The position numbers were made by a program, and so were the translations under genes. A stretch of DNA of 64,000 nt from Megascapheus bottae (lineage: Eukaryota; Chordata; Mammalia; Rodentia; Geomyidae), in contig JANJXV010000016.1 of NCBI GenBank assembly GCA_024803745.1, forward strand, positions 39,041,001-39,105,000, in the 5' to 3' direction. Below the pieces are notes generated by a model that saw nothing but the letters and a program-made list of their open reading frames with translations, ran no database searches and was not told the DNA's origin. This document shows positions 1 to 8,649 of the stretch, one piece after another. Numbering within the stretch: the stretch's first letter is position 1; each line of letters begins with the position of its first letter.

Positions 1-811
1 CATCCTGATCAGCTAAACTAGGGAAGCATCGAGGCTCTGAAATGTCTTCCCTCTCTCTAGCAGCCTGAGCCAGGTTTAATTGTGATGCACTGTGCCTGGT
101 TGTAGTGCCTCTTAAAAGGGATTTGTTGCTAGGGCTTTTAGGCTTGAAAGGTTGGAAAAGGGATTGAGGCCGTAAGGCTGCAGCCGGAGGCGGTGGGTGT
201 GAGGGATAGGATTTAGAATCAGAAACCATAGTGGCCTGAGGGTCATATCTCCTTCCTAATTCTGGGGGGGCTCTCTGCTCTATCCCCATTTTAGATAGTA
301 GATGTAGCATTTCTTCTAACCTCTTTTCTATTGTAGCTATCCGGTCCTCCATCGGCTCATCATAACTTTCCTCCCTCATATTAAAATTTGAATTCTGATA
401 CTCAATATCTACTGGTTGTTGTTCCCTTTTCAAGATCTCACTTAGACTCTCTTGGGCTGCGGCATATGGCTCAGTCTCAGGTTTTTCAGAAGGGTCCTTT
501 AATTCATAAAGTTCCCTTAATTCAAATTCAGCATTCTCATGTTCAGGATCTATGCCTTCACTTACTAAATTATATACATCAATAGCCTCTACTGGGGTCT
601 TTTCGGGGCCATATACATTATAATAATCTTTAATTCTTTTTCCTATCCCCTGCCAGGCTTTTTGGAATTCCTCCTCTATAGACCCCGGGCATGCCTCCTC
701 GAGAAACTGTAGGAAGCTCTGAAGCACCCCTTTTTCCAACCACATTCCGTGGGCTTCAAGTAGGCCTGTTAAGATCGGTAAATATGACATATAGCTATTA
801 ACTTGACCCAT
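1..811 (-). CDS. gag: Endogenous retrovirus gag (5' part, runs off window)
   Basis: Reading the minus strand from the ATG at 811, the frame stays open for about 270 codons with no stop and leaves the window at position 1. The start encodes Met-Gly-Gln, a typical N-myristoylation context. A GPEK motif near residue 67 lies in a matrix-like N-terminal domain of the betaretrovirus/IAP type. A heptad-like stretch sits around residue 155 and a proline-rich stretch near residue 200. This is the expected start of a Gag polyprotein (virion core). Capsid, nucleocapsid, pro, pol and any env would lie upstream of this window. It follows an LTR, primer site and splice donor in the right order, so I read it as a provirus in CDH7 intron 4, antisense to the gene. 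The lack of stops suggests a fairly recent insertion. Class assignment is by eye and could be another class II (ERV2) lineage. Confidence 0.8.
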   Translation of the reverse strand, partial: MGQVNSYMSYLPILTGLLEAHGMWLEKGVLQSFLQFLEEACPGSIEEEFQKAWQGIGKRIKDYYNVYGPEKTPVEAIDVYNLVSEGIDPEHENAEFELRELYELKDPSEKPETEPYAAAQESLSEILKREQQPVDIEYQNSNFNMREESYDEPMEDRIATIEKRLEEMLHLLSKMGIEQRAPPELGRRYDPQATMVSDSKSYPSHPPPPAAALRPQSLFQPFKPKSPSNKSLLRGTTTRHSASQLNLAQAAREREDISEPRCFPSLADQD

Positions 812-904
812 AATTTTTTCTCCTGACTATACACTCTCCTAATAGTCCTACGATGTGTTACTCACCACAGGGGGGGTCCTTCGCCTTCGTCCCAGATTTT
901 CAGG
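812..904 (-). other. Proviral leader with major splice donor at 866/865
   Basis: Between the primer site and the gag ATG, the minus strand carries CTGTG followed by GTGAGTAA (plus positions 858-865), a near-perfect 5' splice site. In retroviruses this donor is used to make env and accessory subgenomic RNAs. No stop or frameshift is relevant here because the leader is noncoding. An intact donor together with an open gag is further evidence that the copy is little decayed. Confidence 0.65.
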
Positions 905-922
905 GTCCCTGTTCGGGCGCCA
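905..922 (-). other. Primer binding site, tRNA-Lys3 type
   Basis: The minus strand reads TGGCGCCCGAACAGGGAC, the 18-base complement of the 3' end of tRNA-Lys3 that primes minus-strand DNA synthesis in many betaretroviruses and lentiviruses. It sits two bases from the CA end of the LTR, as expected. Confidence 0.9.
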
Positions 923-1097
923 GTTGCCGGGGCCAGCCGGCAGCAAACCAGGGTTCGCGGATTGGGATTCCTGAAATAGGGGCAAGGACTAGGAAAAAAT
1001 AGAAGAGAGACAAACAGATGGAGTTCGGGAGGAGTACAGCCCAAGTCAGCAGTCCAAGAAGGCTGTGAGCTCCAGACTGCCGCCTAAGACTCTCTCG

Positions 1098-1123
1098 TTT
1101 ATTTTCAGTTCCGATCTTAAATA
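1098..1123 (-). promoter_or_regulatory. LTR core promoter and poly(A) signal
   Basis: Minus strand TATTTAAG (1116-1123) lies about 13 bases upstream of AATAAA (1098-1103). In an LTR this places the transcription start near 1085-1092 and cleavage shortly after it, so R would be very short. The order and spacing are seen directly; actual activity is not known. Confidence 0.5.
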
Positions 1124-1212
1124 CTCTTCTTAAAACTTGGAGTTGCCAGAGGCTACATTCATACAAAATAGTAAACAAATCACATATAGGATAAATGAGA
1201 AAGGATTAACAT

Positions 1213-1266
1213 TGCTTAAAGTCATCATGATAAGAACTGATTGACTTTGCTTAAAGTCATCCTGAT
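1213..1266 (-). repeat. Direct repeat in LTR U3
   Basis: Two 19-base copies (TGCTTAAAGTCATCATGAT and the same with one change) start 35 bases apart at 1213 and 1248. Duplicated U3 elements commonly act as enhancers in retroviral LTRs; here that role is inference. Confidence 0.55.
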
Positions 1267-1391
1267 CAGAGTTACTTCCTTGTGTATACAGTTGTGTAGG
1301 TCCAAGGTCAGGTCCAAGGTCATTGACCCCACAGTCGGTCCCCAACACTCATGCTCATTTGAAGAATAGTTTCTAACTAAACTTTGTTCAG

Positions 1392-1472
1392 ATGAGGTTG
1401 GCCTTGAATTCTAGATCCTTCTGTTTCTTCCTTCTAAGTAGCTGAGATTTCAGGCCTAAGCCACTAGTAGAT
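1392..1472 (-). repeat. Old 7SL/B1-like SINE fragment
   Basis: The plus text gttggccttgaattctagat, later gtagctgagatttcaggc and a gccac motif follow the order of the minus strand of B1/Alu-type 7SL-derived SINEs. It is much diverged and short. Confidence 0.45.
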
Positions 1473-2103
1473 TTAATTTTGGAATCCAAGAGATCATATA
1501 CATTTAAAGAATTTGTTTTGATAATGCTGTGGCCAGGGCAGTTATGGGAAATTCTTTTTTTTTCATTATAGTGACTGTATAAGCAATTTTTTCCTCAGCT
1601 ACTTCAAGATGCAGAAAATATACTTTCTGAAAATAAAAAATACTTTTTTCAGAAAAAAGTGGAGTTTTAATCCCTTCAGGGCATAAGGAACTATAAATCA
1701 AGTTTCATTTAGTCCTCTTTACAGGGTGACAGCAAAATTCTTATCAATGGGAGAAATAACATTATTTTGCACTTTTCTGAATCTAGAGGTTTTAAAGAAT
1801 AAAGCCAGATTTTGACAGGAAAAAAATGTTGAATATATGCTAAAGAGTAGCAGAAATAGGTGGAATCAGTCACTGTAAGGTATATTTGTGTAAGTCTGTT
1901 TAACTGCTAAGAAATCAGTGTGGTTGAAACTTCAGAGAACGTATTTCACTATAGCACCGTTTACAGACCAAATGACTACAAGCTAAATCTATTTATTCCC
2001 TTAGTTTTTCTTTCCAGAAAAAGCATAACAAGTGCTTTCCTAAAAGCCAATGTTGACAATTTACTTCCACAAGGAAATAAAGTGACATTAAAATCAGCTA
2101 ATG

Positions 2104-3523
2104 TGAGTTTGCACTCCCACCAGCAGTGTAGTAGTGATCCCTCCTGACCACATCCCCTCCAGCATCTGTTGTTATTAATAAGTTTTCTTGATCCTGGCCA
2201 GTCTAACTAGAATGAGGTGGAATCTTAGAGTTGTTTTGATTTACATTTCTTTTATGACCAGAGATGTTGAGCATTTCTTCTTGTGTCTATAGGACATTTT
2301 TATTTCTTCTTCAGAGAAGGCTCTCTTTAAGTCTTTGGCCAATCTTTTAATGGGATGGTTGTTTCTTTGGAGATTAGTTTTGGATTGATTCAATTTTTTG
2401 AGCTGTTGATATATTTTAGATATGAGGCCTCTGTCTGTTGTATGGTTAGTGAAGATCTTCTCCCACTCTGTAGGCTTCCTAATTAATTTACTAGCTATGT
2501 CCTTTGCCATACAAAAGCTCTGCAGTTTAATGCAGTCCCACTTATCCAGCCTTTCTCTGATTTGTTGTGATTCTTGCCTTATTAAGAAAGTTTTGACCTG
2601 TCCCAAGGAGGCCTAGCGTATCTCCTATTCTTCTTGTAAAGTTTTCAGTGTGTCAGCTTTAACTTCAAGGTCTTGGATCCATTTGGAGTTAATTCTAGTG
2701 CAGGGTGACAAAGAAAGAGAATCCAACTTTAGTTTTCTGCAGGTGCTTAACCAGTTTTGCCAGCACCACTTGTTGAAGAGGCTATCTTTATCCCATTCTA
2801 TTTTTTTGGCTCCCTTGTCAAAGATTAGGTGGCCATAGGTCTGTGGTTTAATATCTGGGTCCTCAGTTCTGTTCCATTGGTCTTCAGGCCTGTTCTTGGG
2901 CCAGTACCAAGCTGTTTTGATAATTATAGCTCTGTAATAGAGTCTAAAGTTTGGTATTGAAATTCTTCCTGCACTGTTCTTTTTGCTAAGAAGTGTTTTT
3001 GCTTTACGGGGTCTTTTATTATTCCATATGAAAGTTTGGATTTCTTCTATTTCATTAAATAATGACATTGGGATACTGATGGGTATTGCGTTGAATTTAT
3101 AGATAGCCCTTGGCAAGACTGTCATTTTCACGACGTTGATTCTTCCAATTCAGGAGCATGGGAGGTTTTTCCATTTCCTTAGTTCTGCTTTAATTTCATT
3201 TTTCAGGGTTTTAAAGTTTTCATCAAAAAGATCCTTTGCATTCTTAGTTAAGATAATTTCTAGGTACTTTATTTTCTTTGAGGCTATTGCAAAAGGAGTT
3301 GCTTTCCTGATTGTTGCCTCATTCCTCTCACTGTTGGCATAGAGGAAGGCAGTTGATTTTTGAGGGTTAATTTTATACCCTCTACCTTTCCAAAGTTTTG
3401 AATCAGCTCAAGGAACTTGGGAGTGGAGTCTATAGGATTCTTTAAATACAGGATCATGTCATCTGCAAAGAGGGATAGATTTACTTTCTCTTTCCCTATT
3501 TGGATCCCTTTATGCTTTCTTCT
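2104..3523 (-). pseudogene. L1 ORF2 fragment, inverted part (RT domain onward)
   Basis: Minus-strand translation shows the RT catalytic FADD motif (about 3469 to 3455), then the L1 ORF2 RT/thumb and C-terminal region, in open stretches of 168 and 121 residues interrupted by stops or frameshifts. It begins inside the RT domain, so the endonuclease domain and ORF1 are absent. It is the 5' segment of a twin-primed insertion and has no function of its own. Confidence 0.82.
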
Positions 3524-3851
3524 TAAACTCTAACCACTATAGAAAGTAGTATGGCAGTTCCTCAAAAGACTACACATAGAGCTCCCTTATGACCCAGCAA
3601 TTCCACTCCTAGGCATTTACCCAATTGTCCAGAAACAAGGTCGTACTAAATCCACTAGCACAACAATGTTCATTGCAGCACTATTTACCATACCAAAGAT
3701 ATGGAACCAACCCAGATGTCCCTCAGTTGATGAGTGGATCAACAAGATGTGGTATTTGTCCACAATGGAATTCTATGCTGCTGTCAGAAAGAATGACATT
3801 GCCCCATTTGTTAGGAAATGGAAAGACTTAGAAAAAAATCATATTAAGTGA
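3524..3851 (+). pseudogene. L1 ORF2 C-terminal fragment, direct part
   Basis: The plus strand encodes the ORF2 C-terminus, with recognisable L1 motifs such as YDPAIPLLGIYP and a block ending at the stop near 3849-3851. It follows the inverted part without loss of L1 sequence and is followed by the L1 3'UTR to 4322. Confidence 0.82.
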
Positions 3852-4380
3852 AGTAATCCAGACTCAAAGGAACATAGGCTTAATGGTTTCCCTCATATGT
3901 CATAATCAGTAGAAACCTTGGGCTCTCCTAGCAGAGATTTGCAATAGAGCAAAACCTTGATACATAAGGCCATATAGTATGACGCTAAATGAAAGGACCT
4001 CTAGGATACAGAAACAAAAGCCATATAATGAGTGATTATTGTCCTTAATGTACTGTTATCTCTTATCTCGTTTGCTGTCCCTTGGTTATCTCATATTGTT
4101 ACAATATCTCACTTTGTTATCTGATATATTGGATATATTTGTATTTGGTTATTTGAAATTGCATAGGGAAGGAGGGAAAGCAAGATGAGTAGTGGGGGTG
4201 GGATGGAGGGAAATGGGGACCAAGACATGAGAAATGGTATCAATCTATGTGAATTAGTTCACCTTCTATCTGGCGAATATAATGTAACCCTTCTATTAAT
4301 TACATTAAAAATTATATGAAATAAAACCCAGCTAATGCAACATTTTGTAAAAAGACCTAGAACACTAGAACATTCTTAAG

Positions 4381-4593
4381 TTTTTTTTTTCCAGTCCTAG
4401 GCTTGGGTTCAAGGCCTGAAACTGTCCTTGCATTTTTGTTTTTGTTGTGTTTTTCTTATGGCTACAGCTTTATCACTTGAGCCATAGCATCACTTCCGGC
4501 TTATGTCTATGTATGTGATACTGAGGAATCAAACCTGGATCTTTGTGCATGCTTGGCAAGCACTCTACCACTAGGCCAAACTCCCTGACCCAA
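4381..4593 (-). repeat. IDL-Geo-type dimeric SINE
   Basis: On the minus strand it has an ID-like left half (tRNA-type A and B boxes, ttgcca and gtgcttgcc-like core), then a right half, then an A tail seen here as the T run at 4381. It is several per cent diverged. It lies head-to-tail with a second copy at 4597. Confidence 0.8.
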
Positions 4594-4596
4594 GAC

Positions 4597-4791
4597 TTTT
4601 TTTTTGCCAGTCCTGGAGCTTGAACACAAGGCCTGGGCACTGTCCTCGTGTTTTCTCATGGGCTAGAGCTGTACCCTTGAGCCACAGCATCACTTCCAGT
4701 TTTTTCTCTGCATATGGTACCAAAGACTTGAATGCAGGGTTTTGTGCATGCTAGGCAGGCTCTGTACCAGTAGGACACACTCCAGGCCCCA
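4597..4791 (-). repeat. IDL-Geo-type dimeric SINE (second of tandem pair)
   Basis: Same family and orientation as 4381-4593; its T run (A tail) at 4597 directly abuts the neighbour's head. This suggests insertion of one copy into or next to the A-rich end of another. Confidence 0.8.
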
Positions 4792-5363
4792 TGCCTCAGC
4801 CTTTTTAATGTCCACAGAATTAATAGGAAAATATGTTATTGCTAGATTTGTTGATAAACTCTGTAACCTATGAGAAAAAAAAGATTCCATTTATAGCTCT
4901 GTTTGTTAAATGGAAGGATTACTAAAACAATCAGAATTCAAAGCGTACACCAGAAACTTTAAAAATAATGTGTCAAGGATTCATAACATAATCGGTAGTA
5001 CTTTAAATGAAGCAAAAGGTCAATGTGAACAAACACATTCTACCCCCTCAAGCCAGATCTGGACCATGGACTCACTGTAGAGATCACTTTCAGTTAGGAG
5101 AACTATCTAGATGGCATTTTAGATTGCATGCAGAATTTCTTCATTATAATTTTATGTAAGTGACATCACCCTCTCCACCTAGAGTTCACTCACAGCCAAG
5201 TCTCATTCTGTGGCATAGTGCAGCTTAGAGAAGGACCTGGTCAAGCGACACCCCAGCCAGATGCCAGGAGTTCTTCTCTCCTAGACTCTTTCTTTGCTGC
5301 CAGCTTTGGGATTTTTGGTGCTCTAGAAACTTTCAGCGTCACAACTTCTGGGTTTCTCTGTGA

Positions 5364-5413
5364 ACACACACACACATACACACACACATACACACACGCA
5401 CACACACACACAA
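5364..5413. repeat. (CA)n microsatellite with TA interruptions
   Basis: About 50 bases of alternating CA with two CATA and one CGCA interruption. Confidence 0.95.
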
Positions 5414-6189
5414 ATAGTCCTTTTTTAAGTATTCGTACAAAGGAGTTGCTTGTTAATAAGAGTTTATGAATACAATGTATCTCATTCACTGTTGCCCTTC
5501 TCAATATTTTCACTCACCCCTCCTTTACTGCTTCCTCCCTCAGTCTTCTTAATTTTGAAAATATGTATTAGATTTTTGACTGTATTTTATATTTTTTTTA
5601 TTCCAGGCTACTATTAGAAGACTAAGCAATACAAGTCTTGAAATAAAAAACTGAGGGAGAAAATCACATTTATTCAGAAGAATTTATCCAAAATTTTTCT
5701 AATTTTCTCTTTCAAAAATTTTTATTTCCAGAACATGTCTTAGGTAATGAGAAACATTCTTGTAAGACCAAGTGTTGTGCTTATTTTTCATGTTTGAAGA
5801 TCCCTAATGAATATCAATAATAAAAGTATCATACTTAATTTTACTGCCTATTTTTAATGAATTCCTAACTTTTTCCTAGTACTGAAATTGTTATCATCAA
5901 ACAATTCTTTTTAAAAGTGGTATGCACATTTTAAAATTTAATGCTCATTGAAGTTTCTGTATTTTTTGACATGTAATTTTCAAGATTCTTGAATACTTAT
6001 TTTCCTTAAAAGTCAAAGCTCCTCTGTTCAGGATCTATTTCATCATGCCTCAGTTTCTCTATATTTTTAGCCTAGCCTGTATTATTTCAAAGACTCTGCA
6101 TATATACTCCAGTACATCTAAAAGCATAATAACTCTTTTATATAAACTAACACATTTATTTATTGATTTATTTATTTAATTGATTGATT

Positions 6190-6395
6190 GTGGGGCTAGA
6201 ACTCTGGGCCTGGGCGCTGTCCCTGAGCCCTTCAGCTCAAGGATACTGCTCTACCCCTGCAGCCACAGCGCCACTTCCAGTTTTCTAGGGGTTAATTGGT
6301 GATAAGAGTCTCAGGATATTTAGTGTCCAGGCTGACTTTGAACGACTATCCTCAGATAGCTAGGATTACAGGCATAAGCCACCACACCCAGCTAC
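6190..6395 (-). repeat. 7SL-left/Geo-right composite SINE
   Basis: The minus strand starts in a 7SL/B1-like sequence (plus end: ctaggattacaggcataagc) and continues through a ctccaattaacc-like linker into the same right half found in IDL-Geo (plus: gccacagcgccacttccag). Confidence 0.75.
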
Positions 6396-7604
6396 ATTTT
6401 ATTTTTTGAATGTCACTAAAATCTCAAAGTTATATTCATCTAAGAGTGTTTGTTTACCCCATTTTCCACTTCCATTTATTTTTAATTATCTCTTTGTACT
6501 CTAAGCCTTGAGCTTTAAAAGTTCTTTCCTAATTCCCTTGGTTATCAGTTGATTTCATCCCAGAGGGAGTTGTTGGGTTACTACAGTTAATGAAGCATTG
6601 AAGAGGATGAAGTGGACTTTAGAACCCTGAATTGACAAGAGTGACCATTGTCACCCAGTCTAAATGACAATGGAGCTGATCAAATTGTATCAAAATGCAG
6701 ATGTGTCTTTAAGAGCAGTGGTTGACATTGCAATTCTTTCCTGAATGTGCACTATATTTGAAGCATTAGCTAACATGCCACTAATTAATGTAATGTAAAA
6801 ATTTACTAGGTTCATTTTGGAAGGAAGCACCGTTGAATAACTTTAAATATTAATTATGCATATTGTTAACAAATCAAAAGCTGTATAAAGAAATTTATTC
6901 AATTCCTAGTCTGTTACATGCAAGTTTATTTTGCAGTTTTATTAGCTTTCAGATTCTTATATTCACATCACCTATCAATTTAAGGTAGGTGCTAGCAAAG
7001 TAAAAGGAAGCACATATCATGGATTATTAACTAATATTTTACTTGTAGACAAAGGGTCTTGTCCACTTACTACCATATCAGTTAAAACTTCAATGTTCTC
7101 CAGTTATTCCATTTGAAATATGTTGAAATAGTCAAAGGAATTGGAAGCTATCCTTGCCAACTGCAATCATTTGCAAACTTTGTGATGATTTTTGACTTTG
7201 GAAAAGTGTTACTTATGAAACTCCTTTTATACAGAGAAATACAGGTGTGAAAAACAAAAAACCAACATTGATTTGCGGAGTTCCATCAAATTATGCTCTA
7301 TTTGCTTAAAAAATGACACTATTAAGGAAAACTAGGAGGATTTTTCCCACTGCTTACCTGGAATGTTCGAGACCTCTTGTGATCACAGTCAAACTGAAAA
7401 TACCATAGATGCCTGGTACATATTAATGTAAGGAAGAAAAATAGAAGATAACTCAAGAATTAAAATAGAAACAATGAGCAGATATGTTAAAATCTGTATT
7501 TTTAATATTTCATATAGATAAGATAGGTTTGCTAGTCAATTCTCAGTTATGAGCACTTAATCTAAATAGTTACACAGACCATTTTAAAACTGAAAAAAAA
7601 AATA

Positions 7605-7812
7605 GGACCGGGAAATTGGCCTAGTAGTAGAGTGCTTGCCTAGCATGCACAAAGACCTGGGTTCAATTCCTTGGCACCATATACATAGAAAACAGCTGGA
7701 AGTGGTACTGAGGCTCAGGTGGTGGAGCTCTAGCCTTGAGAAAGTCCAAGGACAGTGCTCAGGCCCTGAGCTTAAGCCCAGGACTGGCAAAAAATAAAAA
7801 AAAAATAAAAAA
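7605..7812 (+). repeat. IDL-Geo-type dimeric SINE
   Basis: Near-consensus copy: ID-like left half with A box (tagtagtagagtgc) and B box (gggttcaattcc), right half with gctggaagtggtactgagg, then an A-rich tail. Confidence 0.85.
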
Positions 7813-8481
7813 GGTTAAAAATATATCTTACAAAGTAACAAAAGGTAAGTTGGAATGTGAAAGAAAGAAAAGAAAGATATGAGAATATTTAAAAGATGAC
7901 ACTGATGCATCATATTCATAAACTACTATTTTGAATAACAACTTCTTATTCTTATACAACTAGTTAAAGATTTTTTTAAATAAAAGGCACAAAGAAAAGC
8001 CAAAGATTGATATGCAAGCTATAGAACTCTTAGGTAAACATTGTCAGTTTGTACTCAGCAAGTATTTATAAACCTAAGCAAACTAGAATTAGAAGCACTG
8101 AAGAAATATGAAATATTCATAGAATATTATGACAGTTAAGAATACTTATGTTGTACATACTAAACAAGTAGACATTATGCATCTATAACTTTTGCAATTT
8201 CATTATAATATTGCAATGATCAATTACAAACCATGGATAGACAGTGAAATGAATTCAGTATAAACTAAAGAAAATGTCATTTTCAGAATGAAAAAGGCCA
8301 GTTGTTCTCTGTGTTTCAATACTGTGTATAATTAACACATATATTTGATTTTTACCTGTGCATCAAAATGATTAGAAGTAAATAATGCAAACAAGAAAAG
8401 GCAGCCACTTGTATCAGTATTCATTGTTAGTTTCAATGCAGTGATTCATGATGCATTTTACTGGGATTTGAAATCTTACAG

Positions 8482-8649
8482 GAGTCATCAAGACTGCCCT
8501 CCCAAACATGGATAGAGAGGCTAAAGACCAGTATTTGCTTGTCATTCAGGCAAAGGATATGGTTGGCCAAAATGGCGGGCTGTCAGGAACAACCTCGGTC
8601 ACTGTGACACTAACTGACGTCAACGACAACCCACCACGCTTCCCGAGAA
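8482..8649 (+). CDS. CDH7: CDH7 exon 5 (168 bp): end of EC2
   Basis: Acceptor AG at 8480-8481; donor GTAAGT at 8650. The exon enters with two bases of a split Gly codon and leaves with one base of an Arg codon. It encodes the C-terminal half of extracellular cadherin repeat 2: the TALPNMDRE segment, an AKDM strand and the calcium-binding inter-domain linker [11 protein letters not shown] between EC2 and EC3. The Asp and Asn residues of DVNDN bind Ca2+ in all cadherins and rigidify the ectodomain. 168 bp is the usual size of exon 5 in type II cadherins. Residues read as CDH7 ([13 protein letters not shown]). No defects seen. Confidence 0.95.

Larger units (their letters stand above)
1..1347 (-). 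mobile_element. Class II (betaretrovirus-like) endogenous provirus, 5' end
   Basis: In minus-strand order the segment has an LTR (1347 to 925), a two-base spacer, an 18-base primer binding site, a leader of about 90 bases with a splice donor, and an open gag. That is the standard 5' end of a retrovirus. The rest of the provirus, its 3' LTR and the second target duplication are outside the window. It lies antisense in the CDH7 intron, the orientation usually tolerated because its splice and poly(A) signals do not interfere with the host transcript. Confidence 0.85.
925..1347 (-). repeat. Proviral 5' LTR (about 423 bp)
   Basis: On the minus strand the block starts TGTTGGGGACC (1347) and ends CCGGCA (925), giving the standard TG...CA ends next to a primer site. 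A TATA-like TATTTAAG is at 1116-1123 and an AATAAA at 1098-1103. That spacing implies a short R region, as in several betaretroviral LTRs. The U3 part carries a near-identical direct repeat of about 19 bases (1213-1231 and 1248-1266). The other LTR is outside the window, so LTR-LTR divergence and age cannot be read here. Confidence 0.82.
2104..4322 (+). mobile_element. L1 retrotransposon, 5'-truncated and 5'-inverted (twin priming)
   Basis: The right part (about 3524-4322, plus strand) encodes the C-terminal end of L1 ORF2 and the 3'UTR, ending in an A-rich tail. The left part (2104 to about 3523) encodes the preceding ORF2 portion on the minus strand, including the reverse transcriptase FADDM active-site motif near 3455-3469. 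In L1 order the two parts abut: the inverted part ends GTGCAAACTC and the direct part starts AAACTC. A target-site duplication of about 14-15 bases (2089-2103 and 4323-4337, both ending CAGCTAATG) flanks the whole element. The frame is broken in places (for example between the minus-strand open blocks 3131-2625 and 2606-2241), so it is dead. Confidence 0.88.
1348..8481 (+). other. CDH7: CDH7 intron 4 (3' part within window)
   Basis: No host coding exon was found between the provirus and exon 5. The interval holds a twin-primed L1 (2104-4322), a head-to-tail SINE pair (4381-4791), a CA/TA microsatellite (5364-5413), a 7SL-type SINE (6190-6395) and an IDL-Geo SINE (7605-7812). The rest is AT-rich unique-looking sequence in which I see nothing further. 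The intron ends in a pyrimidine-poor tract and CAG at 8479-8481. Confidence 0.75.

Noticed and set aside
5218..5513. Two opposing open frames across a CA repeat
   Set aside because: Both are products of the (CA)n tract, translating as alternating His/Thr and Val/Cys.
7605..7812. tRNA gene suggested by A and B boxes in IDL-Geo copies
   Set aside because: The boxes belong to SINEs with a fixed right half and A tail; they do not fold as intact tRNAs.
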